DNA of 64,000 nt, from NCBI GenBank assembly GCA_921293015.1, contig OV121094.1:36702054-36766053 (forward strand), given 5' to 3'. The notes below the pieces were generated by a model. It worked only from the letters and a program-made list of their open reading frames with translations. It was not told the origin of the DNA and searched no databases. Both the position numbers and the translations under genes were made by a program. Of the stretch, positions 23,573-35,272 are shown in pieces. Source of the DNA: Phorcus lineatus. Lineage: Eukaryota > Mollusca > Gastropoda > Trochida > Trochidae. Position 1 is the first letter of the stretch. Each line of letters starts with the position of its first letter.

Positions 23573-24535
23573 TGAATCTTTACTCATGATAGATATGAGG
23601 GTATTGTAGAAGCTTCGCGGACACGAACACGTGTTGTAACTAGGTATTTTGAGAAACACCTATCAGGTGTGGCGCACCTCCTAAGAGTCGAGTGGGTATA
23701 GTCGATTAACATGAAAACACGTCATTATTGGCTTCTATTCACGCAACTGCAAGGAGGAAGGCATGATATACGTTAAACTACACTCACTACACAAGGGCTA
23801 GTAGAATGTGTTTTGAAAGGTTTATTTCGTCAAAATGTTGCTAAAAAATATTATATTTACTCCTTGTGTATCATCTTCAGAGGGTCAAAACATGCAATTA
23901 CTATATCTGATCATCCGTAGTCGTAGAGGTTATAATCAATTTTTGAGGCGTAGAATTTGATACGCATAGCTTAACCGATCATGGTTCGTTCGTTTTAAAA
24001 CTGCTTCTTTTAATTAAAAAAACATTGTCTTCAATTGGAAACATTTATTTTCGTTTACGTGAATTGATTTTATAAATCAAAAAAATCTTGTCACCGCTTC
24101 TTTAAAACACCGTTACTGGCTGAAATATTGCTCCAGCGGCGTTAAACAATAACTCACTCAATTACTCTTTTAAACATGTAAAATTATGGCGTGTACTTGA
24201 ATGTATTTTATACAAGATAAATATTGGTTAAGTCAAAGACGTGTTTTAAAAAATGATATTGGAAATGGCGGAAATTAGCTGGAAAGCAAATATTGATATT
24301 CATGATAATACAAGACTGAGACATTCTAAATTGAAATCGTGCTACTTGGTGACATTGAAACTGAAATATTTGCAAAACAATCAATGTTTAAGACAGGAGC
24401 TTTTCGGAAGTTGTTATACTTCGCCAACTGAATTAAATATTTCTTGTATGCCTTTCTGAAGTGTAGCTTTGTCACGAGTGAAGCCAAAAGATTTCATTTC
24501 ATTATTTATTGAGGTGGTAATCTGCATTGGTTATT
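23573..24535. other. Gene-free stretch
   Basis: A 68-codon frame at 24253-24459 with no recognisable motif; SINE tail at 24117. Confidence 0.5.
24117..24162 (+). repeat. SINE tail fragment
   Basis: GGCTGAAATATTGCTCCAGC, GGCGTTAAACAATAACTCAC. Mixed A/B features. Confidence 0.45.
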
Positions 24536-24562
24536 GGTTGGAGGCCCCACCGGCCTCCAACC
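24536..24562. repeat. Perfect 11-bp stem hairpin
   Basis: GGTTGGAGGCC, loop CCACC, GGCCTCCAACC. Stands alone in AT-rich DNA. Confidence 0.8.
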
Positions 24563-25501
24563 ATCTTAACAGCTGAAATTCTCTCTAAATTACAGTTGGA
24601 ATTTTCAAAGTAACTTTCAATCAATCATATTTAGCTCTTTGTATTTCGGCAATATCGTAAACCAATGAACACATCTGTATCAAATTTAGAACCACGTGAC
24701 CATGTGGGTATTCCGAAATAATTGGCAACCTTTAATACGGAAAACGATTGTCTCTGCAAATCTAAAAATTTAAAGGGAACAGAGGTGTCTAAGAATAAAA
24801 AAATACAGTACAATTCTTCATGACCGCACGTATATTAAATTAGACGCGTAAATGTCGCCTGAAAGGTTAGTAAATTATATTCCTTGTAAGTAAAAAAAAC
24901 TCCTTTACAACGGCACACGCGAGAAACAAGCGGCTACAAGTCGATAAGTAGAGAATGTCATAAAGGCGAGTCAATTTGTGGGATATCGCTTCGTGACAGA
25001 CAAAGATAGAGGTAGTGAACTATGCTTTAGACTTTAATGTAATATAACTTGTACTGGCAATCTTTGAGAGTTGAGAAACAATTAGTGATACATATGGATT
25101 CATGAATTTGCAAAAGAGTCCAACACTTTGTGCGGTGCTTGACGCTATCAATTGTGACCAATAGATTCTAAAAATAGATCTATTTCCAAGGGATTAATCG
25201 GTGACTGTTGTTTAAAACATAACTGTATAGATCTATTTATTACTGCAAGTTTGCCTGACTATTCTATTATTTGATGCTATGAACAAATAATTGTATAACT
25301 TTTTTCTAAATAAAAGATAAAATGAAGGTCTTTGTTCTGTTAATGGCCTTAATGTACTTATTTGCTGTAATGAAAATCCTATCCTATTGGTACCTTATGA
25401 TTTCGCAGTATTTCCTAGCCTAAAATGGGTGCCTCCAACTTAGCCTTTTTAAAGGCTTTTCTTGTTTCATCGGATGCGGATTGGTTATTTCATCGGCAAA
25501 A

Positions 25502-25797
25502 CTGGACTCAATACCTTATCGTGGTGTGGTGGTTTGCGTGCTTCAGAGACCCTGAGAGCTATACCAGCTTGAGCCAACATGCACGTTGGACAGGTCGACG
25601 GGTAGAAACCAGACCAAATTTTAGTCCTTCTAAAACTTGCTTTCTATCTCTCACTATGCCTTTCTTTCCGTATTTTACCTCATACTTTCGATCCCTTTCT
25701 CCCTGATCTGTCCACTCTCTTTTGGATGCTTGTCATCCACGTGTTTAATAACTGAAATATTGCTGAAAGCACGTTAAACCCCAACTCGCTTATTTCA
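25502..25797 (+). repeat. SINE-B-like repeat, full length
   Basis: TGGACTCAATACCTTATCGT to GAAAGCACGTTAAACCCCAA. The short frame across it (25425-25706) is not conserved as protein. Confidence 0.75.
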
Positions 25798-25818
25798 TCG
25801 GATTGATAAACCATTTTA

Positions 25819-25850
25819 TAACCCACGTGGGACTTCGTAAAGGGGTTTCA
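25819..25850 (+). repeat. Short dispersed motif shared with 52981-53010
   Basis: TAACCCACGTGGGACTTCGT then AAAGGGGTTTCA; the other copy has TTACCCACATGGGACCTTGT then AAAGGGGTTTCA. Confidence 0.6.
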
Positions 25851-26439
25851 TAACAATCTGTTATGACACATATCTCATAACACTTTCGAGTGATTTGATT
25901 GGCTGATACATGAGTTTTGACGTTACCGGTACTACTTTCATCAGCCATTTCATTCATGATTTCCATTCATAAGTTTTCGTTCCTAAGCACACGAAAAACG
26001 AGAATTTTCATGATATAATCGACATTTTTTTTTTTCATTGTGGTTACATGCAGAGCTTTTCTTTCCTTTAATAACTGAAATGTCCGTAAATAAATAGTGA
26101 AACGATACAATCTAAATAAGTAACAAAATTCGTCTGCTAGGTCTGTCGGGAATCCTGTAAACAAAGATGGCGTCACCCGTAAAAATCAATGATTTGGTCA
26201 AAATCGATGGAAAAGTCTCAAACCAATGGTCAATGCCATCAACGTCCTCTTGCCCTCCTCCACAAAACATGTCAATGCAATTAACTGCAAATACCCCTCA
26301 CGTAAATTCCGTCTCTCACGTTCAAAACACATCTCGGAGTCAACACAAGATAGGTTTGAAATCCGCATCATTCGAAGTTGTTGGTAGTGTCTTTTGAGGT
26401 CCAAAAAAATGGACGGTGGAGTTTTCAACATTAACATTG

Positions 26440-27115
26440 ATTCTCGACAAGGGGAATTCCCAGCCGGGACGAGCCATTGCCACTGTCGACATCCGCCAAG
26501 CATCGCCGTATTGTTTACATGTTGTGACATTGTGACATGTCCTCTGGTGATGAATAGTTGTAATTGAATGAAAAGCTTCTTTTCCAGTTGACAGTTTTTG
26601 AGACATAAATTTCAATGTCATTCTCTTTTGAGGCCAAATGTTACGTGTGCCATTCAAAACATGTCTTGTTAATCCGTCGTTTCCGAACAGTTCTCTACGT
26701 CACGACGTTTATCAGTTCAAAATGTTGACATTTTTCGCGTGTTTATGCTGAATTACAGATTTGTAGCTGAAACCAAGTCTCTAAATGGAATGAATTAGAT
26801 CATTTTTGCTTTAAGTTGTAGTTTATGTTTATGTGTTTCTTTATCAAATATAAAGAACTACATTACACCAAAGCAGCGTACGTTTTCCGAAGTGAAGGGG
26901 CCGACATTCCAATCACCAGTGCAATGTATTGATCCGCGTTTTGAGTTTCTCTTTAGGAAAGCTAAATTTTGCTTTAATTTGACGATGTTTTCGTTGTAAA
27001 AAAAACGTGGGTAATAAATAGGATACAAAACTCGTTCCCCTTTCATATCAAGTTTATGTCCCTCGTGAAATAATTTTGTTTTGTCACTCGCCAAGGCTCG
27101 ATCGTGACAAAACAT
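26440..27115 (-). repeat. Dispersed repeat, copy 1 (pair with 56.7-57.4 kb), coding traces
   Basis: Minus frames read TRHVLNGTRNIWPQK.., KFMSQKLSTGKEAFHSI and YGDAWRMSTVAMARP, and further upstream KLFHEGHKLDMKGERV. The same words recur in the second copy. No protein family recognised. Confidence 0.65.
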
Positions 27116-27675
27116 CGTCGTTTGATAACAAATATTCCATAATTTTTTGGAAAATGGCCGTAACCAGACTGGAATTAAGGTGGTCTTCTTTAACTTAAAT
27201 TCAGTAACCTTATTCTTCTGTTTGCTTTAAAGTCGTTGTTACGGTTAAAACTGCCCAATTTGGTCCCTTTTTATCAATGGGTCATTTTCCGAAAAATGAG
27301 ATTTTGGGGGTCCATACTGCTGTAACTAGTGACTTTTGCTTCTTAAGAGATCCACAATAAAGTTTGATCAGTGGAATAGGAATAAGGGAATTATACACGT
27401 TACAACAAATAATATTTACTTTCTGAATATAATCACCTTTTGATCTAAAAATTATCAATTTGTATATCTACAATTATTCAAAATATCCGAGATGATATCT
27501 CAATGAAATTACGTTCTTAAATTGCAATATTATAATTTTATCATATCATACAATTACTTTTACTGCAATGTGGTCCTCTCTATTCTCAGACAAACCTACT
27601 GGTGAACAACATGGGGGTGCTTAACCTTTTTTTATGTATAAAAGGTTATGGTGCATAAGAAGTTCAAGCATTCAG

Positions 27676-27979
27676 TCGGTATTAGGGCGTTCGGCTTCGG
27701 ATCAGGAGGTCCGTGGTTCGAATCCCGCCAGGGGCTCGGCAACTTTGTCTGCAGTAGAGAACTGTTCTACACGCAGTCAGGTTTAGGTGCAATGCTACAC
27801 TGAAATTCAGCGCAGTACCATCCATGGTTCGCTAGTTGAGCCGATGCTCGCAGGTTTCACCGCAATGCATAGCCACAATGGTGTTGCGGGCTTTCTCCCT
27901 GCAATAATACTAGCAGCCGCGATATAAGTGAAATAATCTTGAAAGCGGCGTTAAACACCAACTCACCTCACCTCACCTC
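27676..27979 (+). repeat. SINE-A, full-length reference copy
   Basis: tRNA-like head with an exact B box, GGTTCGAATCC (27715-27725), followed by CCGCCAGGGGCTCGGCAACT. The central body reads GCAATAATACTAGCAGCCGC, and the tail is GAAAGCGGCGTTAAACACC then AACTCACCTCACCTCACCTC. Internal RNA polymerase III promoter elements make this a tRNA-derived SINE, not a tRNA gene. Confidence 0.85.
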
Positions 27980-28409
27980 GGCATTAGGGTATATTGCAAC
28001 CCTAAAATAGGACTTATGTGATGAGGTAATTTAATTCTGTACCTTACCAATGAGTGTCGGCAAATTAAAATTACATTTCATGTTGGTAGAAATGTTACAA
28101 TATGTCCAGATACTAATGCGAAGTCAAGTTTACAAGATCTGCAATATATATGTAGGTAGCAGACATATAAATCAGAAACCTTAACTTTTATATTCAGAAT
28201 AATTAAAACGATTTGTTATCACTTACGTTGTTATTCATCATCAACAGAATAAAAGTGGCATGCTATTTCAGCCATTCTCCAGCGAAACATCATGACCTTT
28301 AACCTATATTAAGAATGTTAACTAATTACCCTAGGAACAAGGGGTGTCCCAACATTTTCCGGCCTGACCATCAAAACCAAAGAAACATTCAAATGTATAT
28401 GACTTTTTT

Positions 28410-28883
28410 TTAGCCTAAAGGATATTAGGGTTTATTATATTTCAAATGGTGAAATATGACATTTATCGGTGAAAATAAAACCCGTATTTTCACTGAGTGA
28501 AATACAAATGGTATTCTAATCAGTGAAATGATGCAACAATCATATGACGTCATCTGTGACGTCAAGAAACAATTAAATGACGTCACGCAACGGCCCCGCT
28601 TACGAAGCGATTTAGCTATTCCATTCATATAGTTATGTCATTTACGAGGTTTTTGGAAACATAATAAATAGAACATTTGACATTTCTCGTCGAATACCAT
28701 GTATATCTCCTCTCGTGAAGTAGAAATTTATATATTTACACTCGTGGCTGCGCCACTCGTGAAAATATTAATTTCTAATTCACTCGACGAGATATACATG
28801 GTATTCAACGAGAAATGTCAAATATCCTCTACATATAGAAGGAGCTCGATCAGCGGATTCAATTACGCTGATGCAGCAGGATG
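28410..28883. mobile_element. M-family MITE remnant carrying a foldback insertion
   Basis: AGCCTAAAGGATATTAGGG at 28413-28431 and AGAAGGAGCTCGATCAGCGG ..GCAGCAGGATG at 28838-28883 are adjacent pieces in intact copies. About 400 bp with CRE-like sites and a palindrome separate them here. The left part is otherwise missing. Confidence 0.55.
28541..28822. repeat. CRE-like triplet followed by a palindrome
   Basis: TGACGTCA at 28545-28552, 28557-28564 and 28578-28585. The palindrome 28674-28822 has outer arms TTTGACATTTCTCGTCGAAT / ..TCAACGAGAAATGTCAAAT and ATACCATGTATATCTC / GAGATATACATGGTAT. Confidence 0.75.
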
Positions 28884-30560
28884 TGATATATTTGACTTCT
28901 TTTATTTGCCTATTGAGGATTCTAACTGCAAGTTTACGCACTTAACCTGCTTCGTATTTCATGAATTAATTACGTTAAAAGTAAGAAATATTGAGACCGA
29001 AAGATAGGAATTCGAACTCCAACTCATTTCATATCTATGACATCCAACCCTAATTATTATCTACGAAAATATTTCAACATTTATGATTCTTCATTATTCT
29101 GTTATTATACCTGAAATCTGAAACGACTAATCTAATAGGGGAATTATTTTGATAAGTCGACTAAATTATTATATAATTTTTTTTTTTTAAACGATCCTAT
29201 AACAATTAACATAAGCAAAGCAATAAATGTTATTTTTGACGCCTAACCATCCCTTGTGGAAAGAAAAGCCATTACAATTTTGTCATTGGTGGTGTTAATA
29301 TTTAAACAATAGCCAATCATGGTTGTCACCCTTTTTTTCATAATTTTCATACAAAGGCTTGTTATTTCTGTTGCCTTCTCTTACAAATTTCCATTTTTGG
29401 AAAGCGGCGTCAACCATAATAACACCACACGTAACCTATTTGTTTTAAATGGTGTAAAAAAATCAACAACACTTTCGGTCTCAACCGTAACTCAATCTAC
29501 TTGCAGTAGACATAACTCTGTGAAATTGTTTTGATTTATATAAGAGCAACAACAATCACAGTAACTATCACAGAATCAACCACACTTTACCGCAAGTTGT
29601 TATTTTCAAGAACAAGTGAAAACTAGTAAATCAAAGAACCTGTCCCACAAGTAGAACAGTTTTAATAAATGGGTTAACGTAACGGACATAAACATCCAAA
29701 GCGTTAATGTGAGCTGTTTGTTAACGTTTCCTGTCATTCAAGATCCTGGTTTTAAGAGAAGCAATAGGAGTGAATTGTAAATGCCAAAGATAATGTTGCG
29801 ATCATGATCGGTGAGTAATGAGTTTGTCATAAGCAAATACTAAATTACATAATTGTTTGAATATCGTCACAAAATTTCCATTCTAATTATCCGTTAATTG
29901 TAATGCAAATACTCATACATATTCGAAAAGGATCAATTAAATAATCCAAAACTCTCATACATTGATATGAATAATTACATTTAAGCTTTTTTGCACAACC
30001 TGCATAACTATAAATTAATAAAGTCGTCGGTTTAAGAGTCGGATTTCCGTGTTTCGTTACATATTAACAGATGTTAGGACATCATGACTGTTTGCTAAAC
30101 ATGCCACTTTCCGCGTCTAAACTATAAAACCGGGCTTACAGTTGCGTATTTTACAATATGTGGTTAATTATTATGTTCTATAGTGTTTTATAACATAATA
30201 TATATTGGCTGGTCTAATCAACTTCTATTAATAAATGGTCGAAACAGTATTCCTCTTTGTCAAATGAGATGGTGTGTTCTTATTACCAATTATGTTTGAG
30301 AAAACCATCTCCAAATAATCGTGACAAATAAACTGCTCTTAGGATATTAATTTTATTGCACTGTATACAATTGTGTTCAGTAATAAAACATTTAGTATAA
30401 GGTGTTATTTACTAACGTCAATTAACTTAAGCTTCAGCTTCTGTTGCCGTTGTAACACCATGTCAAATTTCAAATGTGTTCTATTTTTAGTTCATGTTTT
30501 AAATGTCTTAAAATCAACTATGGAAAATCTGGATTTGAGTTCCTTATTTTTTAAGATACA
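28884..30560. other. Gene-free stretch
   Basis: AT-rich; T-run at 29178. No coding or repeat recognised. Confidence 0.55.
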
Positions 30561-30871
30561 CACCCTTGCTCAATCAGCGTACATGAATTCGCTCTCGCTC
30601 ATTCCTAATACCCTGATCTCTTTCAAGTCAAAACCCTCGTATCGTTAACTATCTAACCATACAATGAGACGACTCGCATTCAGACACTTCAGCGGCACAA
30701 CCCGGATGGAAAATCAATTTCAGTTCAAGATAGTATCTTGAAGTTCCTTAATTACATGTGAGCATAGTTACGAATATCAAGCCGCCAGCCATACGAGGAA
30801 TTTAGTCCAAAAGAGCACAGGGTATTGGGAAGGAGCGAGAGCGGGTTCATACACGCTGATTTAGCAGGATG
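30561..30871. mobile_element. M-family MITE, second subfamily, 311 bp
   Basis: Terminal repeats have the variant AGCGTACATGAATTCGCTCT / AGAGCGGGTTCATACACGCT. The interior shares ACGACTCGCATTCAGACA and CACAACCCGGATGGAAAAT with the first subfamily. No clear target duplication. Confidence 0.72.
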
Positions 30872-31708
30872 TTCAAATAGGGAATTGAAAACAATAAATA
30901 TTTCATAATAACGATAAATAAAGTGTTCTTAAGCTAACAACTATCACTTAAAAAGGGGAGCAATTTTCAATGAATTGTACGTTGTTGAAGCTTCACTCTA
31001 TCCTTACGCCATATTTTCAAATGTAGATACATACTACGTCTTAAAGTAATAGTGACAACTCTGACAAGTTGCTGTTATCTAAAATTACGATGTAAATAAC
31101 CTCTATTAGAAAGTACTAAATTGTTTTATGATTTTGTTATCTAATAGATAATGAATAAAACTTGCATTATAACTTTTCATTACTTTCTTTTACGTTTACT
31201 TCTCACATAGCAATATACTAAAAATTAAGTATAAATTAAAAGGGTTATAAAAAAATTAAGTAGAAATTTTAAAGATTTATCTAAACAATTTACATTGTAA
31301 CATTATGTTACGTTAATTTTTCTTGCTATTGTTAATTTCTCTTCCAAGAAACTCGAAAACTGAGTTTTTAAGTTGTTTTCATACAATTTATGAAAGATTT
31401 AAGAGGTGTAATTTAGTAATGGTCGAATGAAATATCGGGCCTGCAGAATTTGTACAGAAGGTAAAGAAATTATCTTTGTGCTACTACAGGGAAGGATGTA
31501 ATGGCAATATGATGCTCTTTGAGTCAACGATTTAAATTTCTAAAAACATAATTTCTAAATGCAAATAATACATATCTACATGCAACTGTGATACTATCAA
31601 ATTTGGGCCCTACAGTTAAGGCAGGTTTATTTGTTACCACAGTAACCAGCTCTTTCTTACAAACAGTCCGCTCTTATGAACAAAATAAGGTTACCGATAA
31701 CCTTTGTC
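30872..31708. other. Gene-free stretch
   Basis: AT-rich, nothing recognised. Confidence 0.55.
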
Positions 31709-32259
31709 CAGTGTGTGTTATTTAGACCTGTGTATCGTGACCTTAGTGTCGAGAAAATATATCCCGATTCAAGTTTTACTAGGCGAGACGATATATCATG
31801 GCAGTATTGCTAAGGAAGCTGCGAGACGATTATCATCACGATACCATGGTTGCGATACAATACGTATCCCGATGCTCTACAGTTTCATAGATAGAACATA
31901 AAAACTGATGTTATTTATCTGATACAACCTGTCATAAACAATAAATAAATGTAAGTATATAAATTCAGAGAGACTGTTAAATTATGGGTAAAGTGTCAGA
32001 AATATTGTACATCTTCTGTTTTTCTTATACCAATTAATTTTTCTAAAACAGAATTAAAAACATAACTTTGTCAGTTTAAACAAATTTTGTAAATAATACT
32101 GGGATATATAGTCTCTTTTCGCGATACATCGATGTATTATTGACCCTCACGATATAAATATCCTGATATATTGTCTAAATGTGTTTTGTATCGATGCACT
32201 TGTATCGGGCAGTAGACGATGCAAACATCGATACTATGGATGAATCGTTACACCACTAG
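31709..32259. mobile_element. Possible hAT-type non-autonomous element
   Basis: The right end, inverted, reads TAGTGGTGTAACGATTCATC, a form common to hAT ends. The interior is rich in ATCGATAC/CGATATAT words. The left end (CAGTGTGTGTTATTTAGACC) matches poorly and no 8-bp duplication is visible. Confidence 0.35.
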
Positions 32260-32899
32260 TGTTATTTATTCATTAACATTTCGCGTTCAAAAAAACTTGC
32301 CAATTAGACACTCTATCTGAATGTTTTTACACTGCTTATACTATGACAACTAAAATAATACAATTTATTATAATGATTGACTAATTAGAACCTTGTGCCC
32401 ATGCCTTTCACATATTTCTTGCTTAAAGCATAATTTATTTATTTTCCCAACGACTAGTGATTATCTAATCTGAACATCTGATTAATGAATGAATATCGCA
32501 AAAAGAGATGTTTATGAAAACTGTATTCCTAATTTAATATGTTGTTTCATTCCTCTTTTGAGACAGGCTCCGGGGCATTTAAGAAACGTCTAACCGAGAA
32601 GGAAAAGCAATGAACTTAAGGAGTAGAATGTAACCAGAGCGAATCAAATAAAAAAAAAGCGAAGTAATCAAACGATCTCCACTTGATTAGCACTTTCCAA
32701 ATCTACAGTGATTTTGATTTTTGAAAACAAATTATCAATATATTTAACATTAGTTTCTACAAAAATATTAAACAAGCAATGTAAAAAGAATTTTTTTTGT
32801 ATGAGATTTTCAGCCATTATATGTAAGACCAAAAGAATTCAAATACTTATTTTGGATATAACTCTGCTTCATGAGTGTTTCAGGTGTCTCAAGTAAGGT

Positions 32900-33102
32900 A
32901 GTATTATCACAGGGAGAAAACCAACAACACTATATTGGCTATGCATGTTAGCATCGGTTGGAACTAGCGAATCATACGGGGTACTGTACTGAAATTCAGT
33001 ATTCAATTGATCACAAACCAAACTGTAAGTAGAAGATCTCTCTACTGCAGACAAAGGTGCCGAGTCCCTCGCAGGACTTACCACTGGGCTATTCCGCCCC
33101 GA
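32900..33102 (-). repeat. SINE-A, diverged, both ends damaged
   Basis: TAGCATCGGTTGGAACTAGC, TCTACTGCAGACAAAGGTGC and a degraded head (CCACTGGGCTATTCCGCC). Confidence 0.65.
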
Positions 33103-33403
33103 GTGACAACTTAAATTGTTTAAAATAGGTGTAACTTCCACTCAATTACTCAGTCTTTTCTATTTATAAAGTGTTGATGTTTATGCGAAATATCTTTTGA
33201 GGGAGCAGTAGTATTTTTTTCTAGATAAAAAAAATGATCTCATGAAAATGAAAGTAAATTTTTGCAATACATTGTGTCTTAATCAATCATAATCGTTTAA
33301 GCTGTGTGAATCCATTTCCGACCTCCAAGGTGATTAATAGGTGTTCACAAATAAATGGATTCTAGTCGTTTTTGCTTGATACTTTAATATCTTCTGTATG
33401 ACT

Positions 33404-33455
33404 ACGAAATGCTCTTGAAAGCGGCGTAAAACCCTAAATCACCTCACCTCACATC
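33404..33455 (+). repeat. SINE-A tail fragment
   Basis: CTTGAAAGCGGCGTAAAACC then CCTCACCTCAC only; immediately upstream of the 223-bp M MITE. Confidence 0.55.
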
Positions 33456-33466
33456 TACCACTACGG

Positions 33467-33689
33467 CATCCTCCTGCATCATAGTAATTTGATCCGCTGA
33501 TCGAGCTCCTTCCATATACCCTGATGAACTTAAGGAATTTTCAATCCGGGTTGTGCCGCTGTTGCTGGATGCAAGTCGTCTCCACGGCTGGTTAGATAGC
33601 TAGCGGTACGAGGCTTTTGGCCTAAAGGATATCAGGGTATATGGAAGGAGCTCGATCAGCGGATTCAATTACGCTGATAAAGCAGGATG
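33467..33689. mobile_element. M-family MITE, 223 bp, with exact 9-bp target duplication
   Basis: CATCCTCCTGCATCATAGTA.. at the left and ..GGATTCAATTACGCTGATAAAGC(AGGATG) at the right. CCACTACGG flanks both sides exactly (33458-33466, 33690-33698). This copy defines the family's boundaries and target size. The middle is shortened relative to the 312-bp form. Confidence 0.88.
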
Positions 33690-33698
33690 CCACTACGG

Positions 33699-34760
33699 TG
33701 GATCGGGTACTGTTGTGAGGTTATTTGACTCTCTATACAAAATGCATTTAGCATATGATAATATTTATTGGATACAAGTTTACGAAATAAATCTTCCTAA
33801 ATATAAATCTGCTAACAGGATGTCAGAAAATGTGCTATTACCCTTTTACAATTGTTTAACCATACATGAATTTTATAGGAAATATGTCTATAAGTCTAAA
33901 AATAGGATAACGTAACTTAAAACATGATTCATATGAAATAATATTAAAGAACAGTAATAGAAATATTAAATGAAAAAATGATATGGTTTCATGCTTAACG
34001 TGCAAATGGAACATTTCCAATAATCAATTATATTTTTATTAGAGCAACTTGATGTTCGACTATTTTGTTGAACATGCCATATGTATGTCCTCATATTTCG
34101 ACATAGAATTTGATCACATGATAAAAAAAAATTAGGAAGGAATTTGGTTACTTGTAGTGGGATTTCTCATGAAAACGCAATTGGGTTATATTTTTAACAA
34201 CCATTAAAGATCAGAGCGATTATGGAATTAACATATAGACAATGAATTTTTAAGTACGCCTTATACGTATCTTTCAAAAGATATGTTAATGATTTTCACA
34301 TTGCTTAAGTTTACGTTGTTCGTATCATGAAAAGTGTTGATATTGGCAGACATAAAAGTAAATCAAGAAAATAAAAATATCGCCGCTAGATGGTATCACA
34401 TTTCCATTTTTTAATGTAAAGAAATCGTCAATACTTACATTAGTCTTAACCTAATGGATTTGGTGATCCTATGGCAGCTCATAAGGTGAGCTTGTGAAAA
34501 GTTAAAACTTGAATTGTAGATATCCTGATGAGCTTAAGGTTTTAGAGTGATTAAGACATGTCTAAATGATATCCTCTTTTTAACATATATCAACTGATTA
34601 TGTGCGTTTTAGACTGATTATTAAAAAAGAGCATCTAGTTTGTTTTTTAAGCCGGTTCTGACAATTATCTGAAACGAAGTATATATGATGGATACAGCTT
34701 AGATCTTCAACCTTCAGCCAGATCCATCTGTCTTAATGTTGGGCCAAAAAGTATTGATTT
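33699..34760. other. Gene-free stretch
   Basis: AT-rich, nothing recognised apart from short chance frames. Confidence 0.55.
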
Positions 34761-34905
34761 AAGAAATAGAAGACGAGTTGGTGTGCATCTATCGTTGAAT
34801 AAAACATAGCAGGGAGCATAAAACACGAAGGGCGCAAGAGTGTTTATGCTCCCTGCTATGTTTTATTCAACGATAGATGCACAACAACGAGTTTTCTATT
34901 TCTTA
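34761..34905. repeat. Near-perfect palindrome, ~65-bp arms, 14-bp loop
   Basis: Arms 34761-34826 and 34841-34905 (AAGAAATAG..GCATCTATCGTTGAATAAAA..) with loop GAAGGGCGCAAGAG. The inner 40 bp are almost exact. Confidence 0.85.
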
Positions 34906-34940
34906 TATGAGATACCCATAACAATTACTTGCTTTATATA

Positions 34941-35183
34941 TCAAAATAGTTGAAAAAGTATAGTATTTTTAACAAAAACATTTTGAAAACAATGATGCCT
35001 CTCGCCGTGCATTATCATGTATAGGGTGGGCGCTCCAATATAAATAGAATCAAATTTATTGAACAATCCATATGAATTTGAAAATTTCCCCAGGGGATAC
35101 GTTACGTCTCTAATCCGAGCTTTTCTTTCTCTGCAAACCCACACCTCTCCTTTTGGTTTCGAATCGACAGACGCCGAGTCAGC
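34941..35183 (-). other. Unrecognised open frame, possible exon
   Basis: An ATG at 35183 in good context opens MADSASVDSKPKGEVWVCRE.. for 80 codons, to 34941. It is rich in charged residues at the start and has no domain I recognise. Upstream are two CRE-like sites, downstream the 65-bp-arm palindrome. It could be part of a mobile element that includes both. Weak coding evidence. Confidence 0.25.
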
Positions 35184-35228
35184 CATGATGGATAATAACC
35201 CCCTCAAGTTTGATCAATGGACTTGGCC

Positions 35229-35272
35229 AATATGACGTCATCTGTAACGTTATTGAAATGACGTCATTAACC
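35229..35272. promoter_or_regulatory. Paired CRE-like sites (TGACGTCA)
   Basis: TGACGTCA at 35233-35240 and 35259-35266. ATATGACGTCATCTGT is shared with the triplet at 28.5 kb, so these are parts of a dispersed element. They lie just upstream of a minus-strand open frame at 35207. Confidence 0.45.

Larger units (their letters stand above)
23012..25100. repeat. Direct duplication of ~146 bp, copies 1.94 kb apart
   Basis: ATGTCATAAAGGCGAGTCAA to ATACATATGGATT occurs at 23012-23158 and 24955-25100 with essentially one difference (TTTAATTTAAT versus TTTAATGTAAT). The copy starts TG and has CA near its end. A SINE-B lies between; no coding is seen between the copies. Confidence 0.75.

Noticed and set aside
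23012-25100. LTR retrotransposon
   Set aside because: Direct repeats exist, but there is no gag-pol, no clear primer-binding site and no flanking duplication; kept only as a duplication.
25425-25706. Protein-coding ORF of 93 codons
   Set aside because: It lies across a SINE-B copy; the equivalent frame is not preserved in other copies.
26167-26397. Gene starting ATGGCGTCACCC
   Set aside because: The start context is good and 76 codons are open, but it has no domain, runs antisense to the repeat with coding traces on minus, and is not conserved in the second copy.
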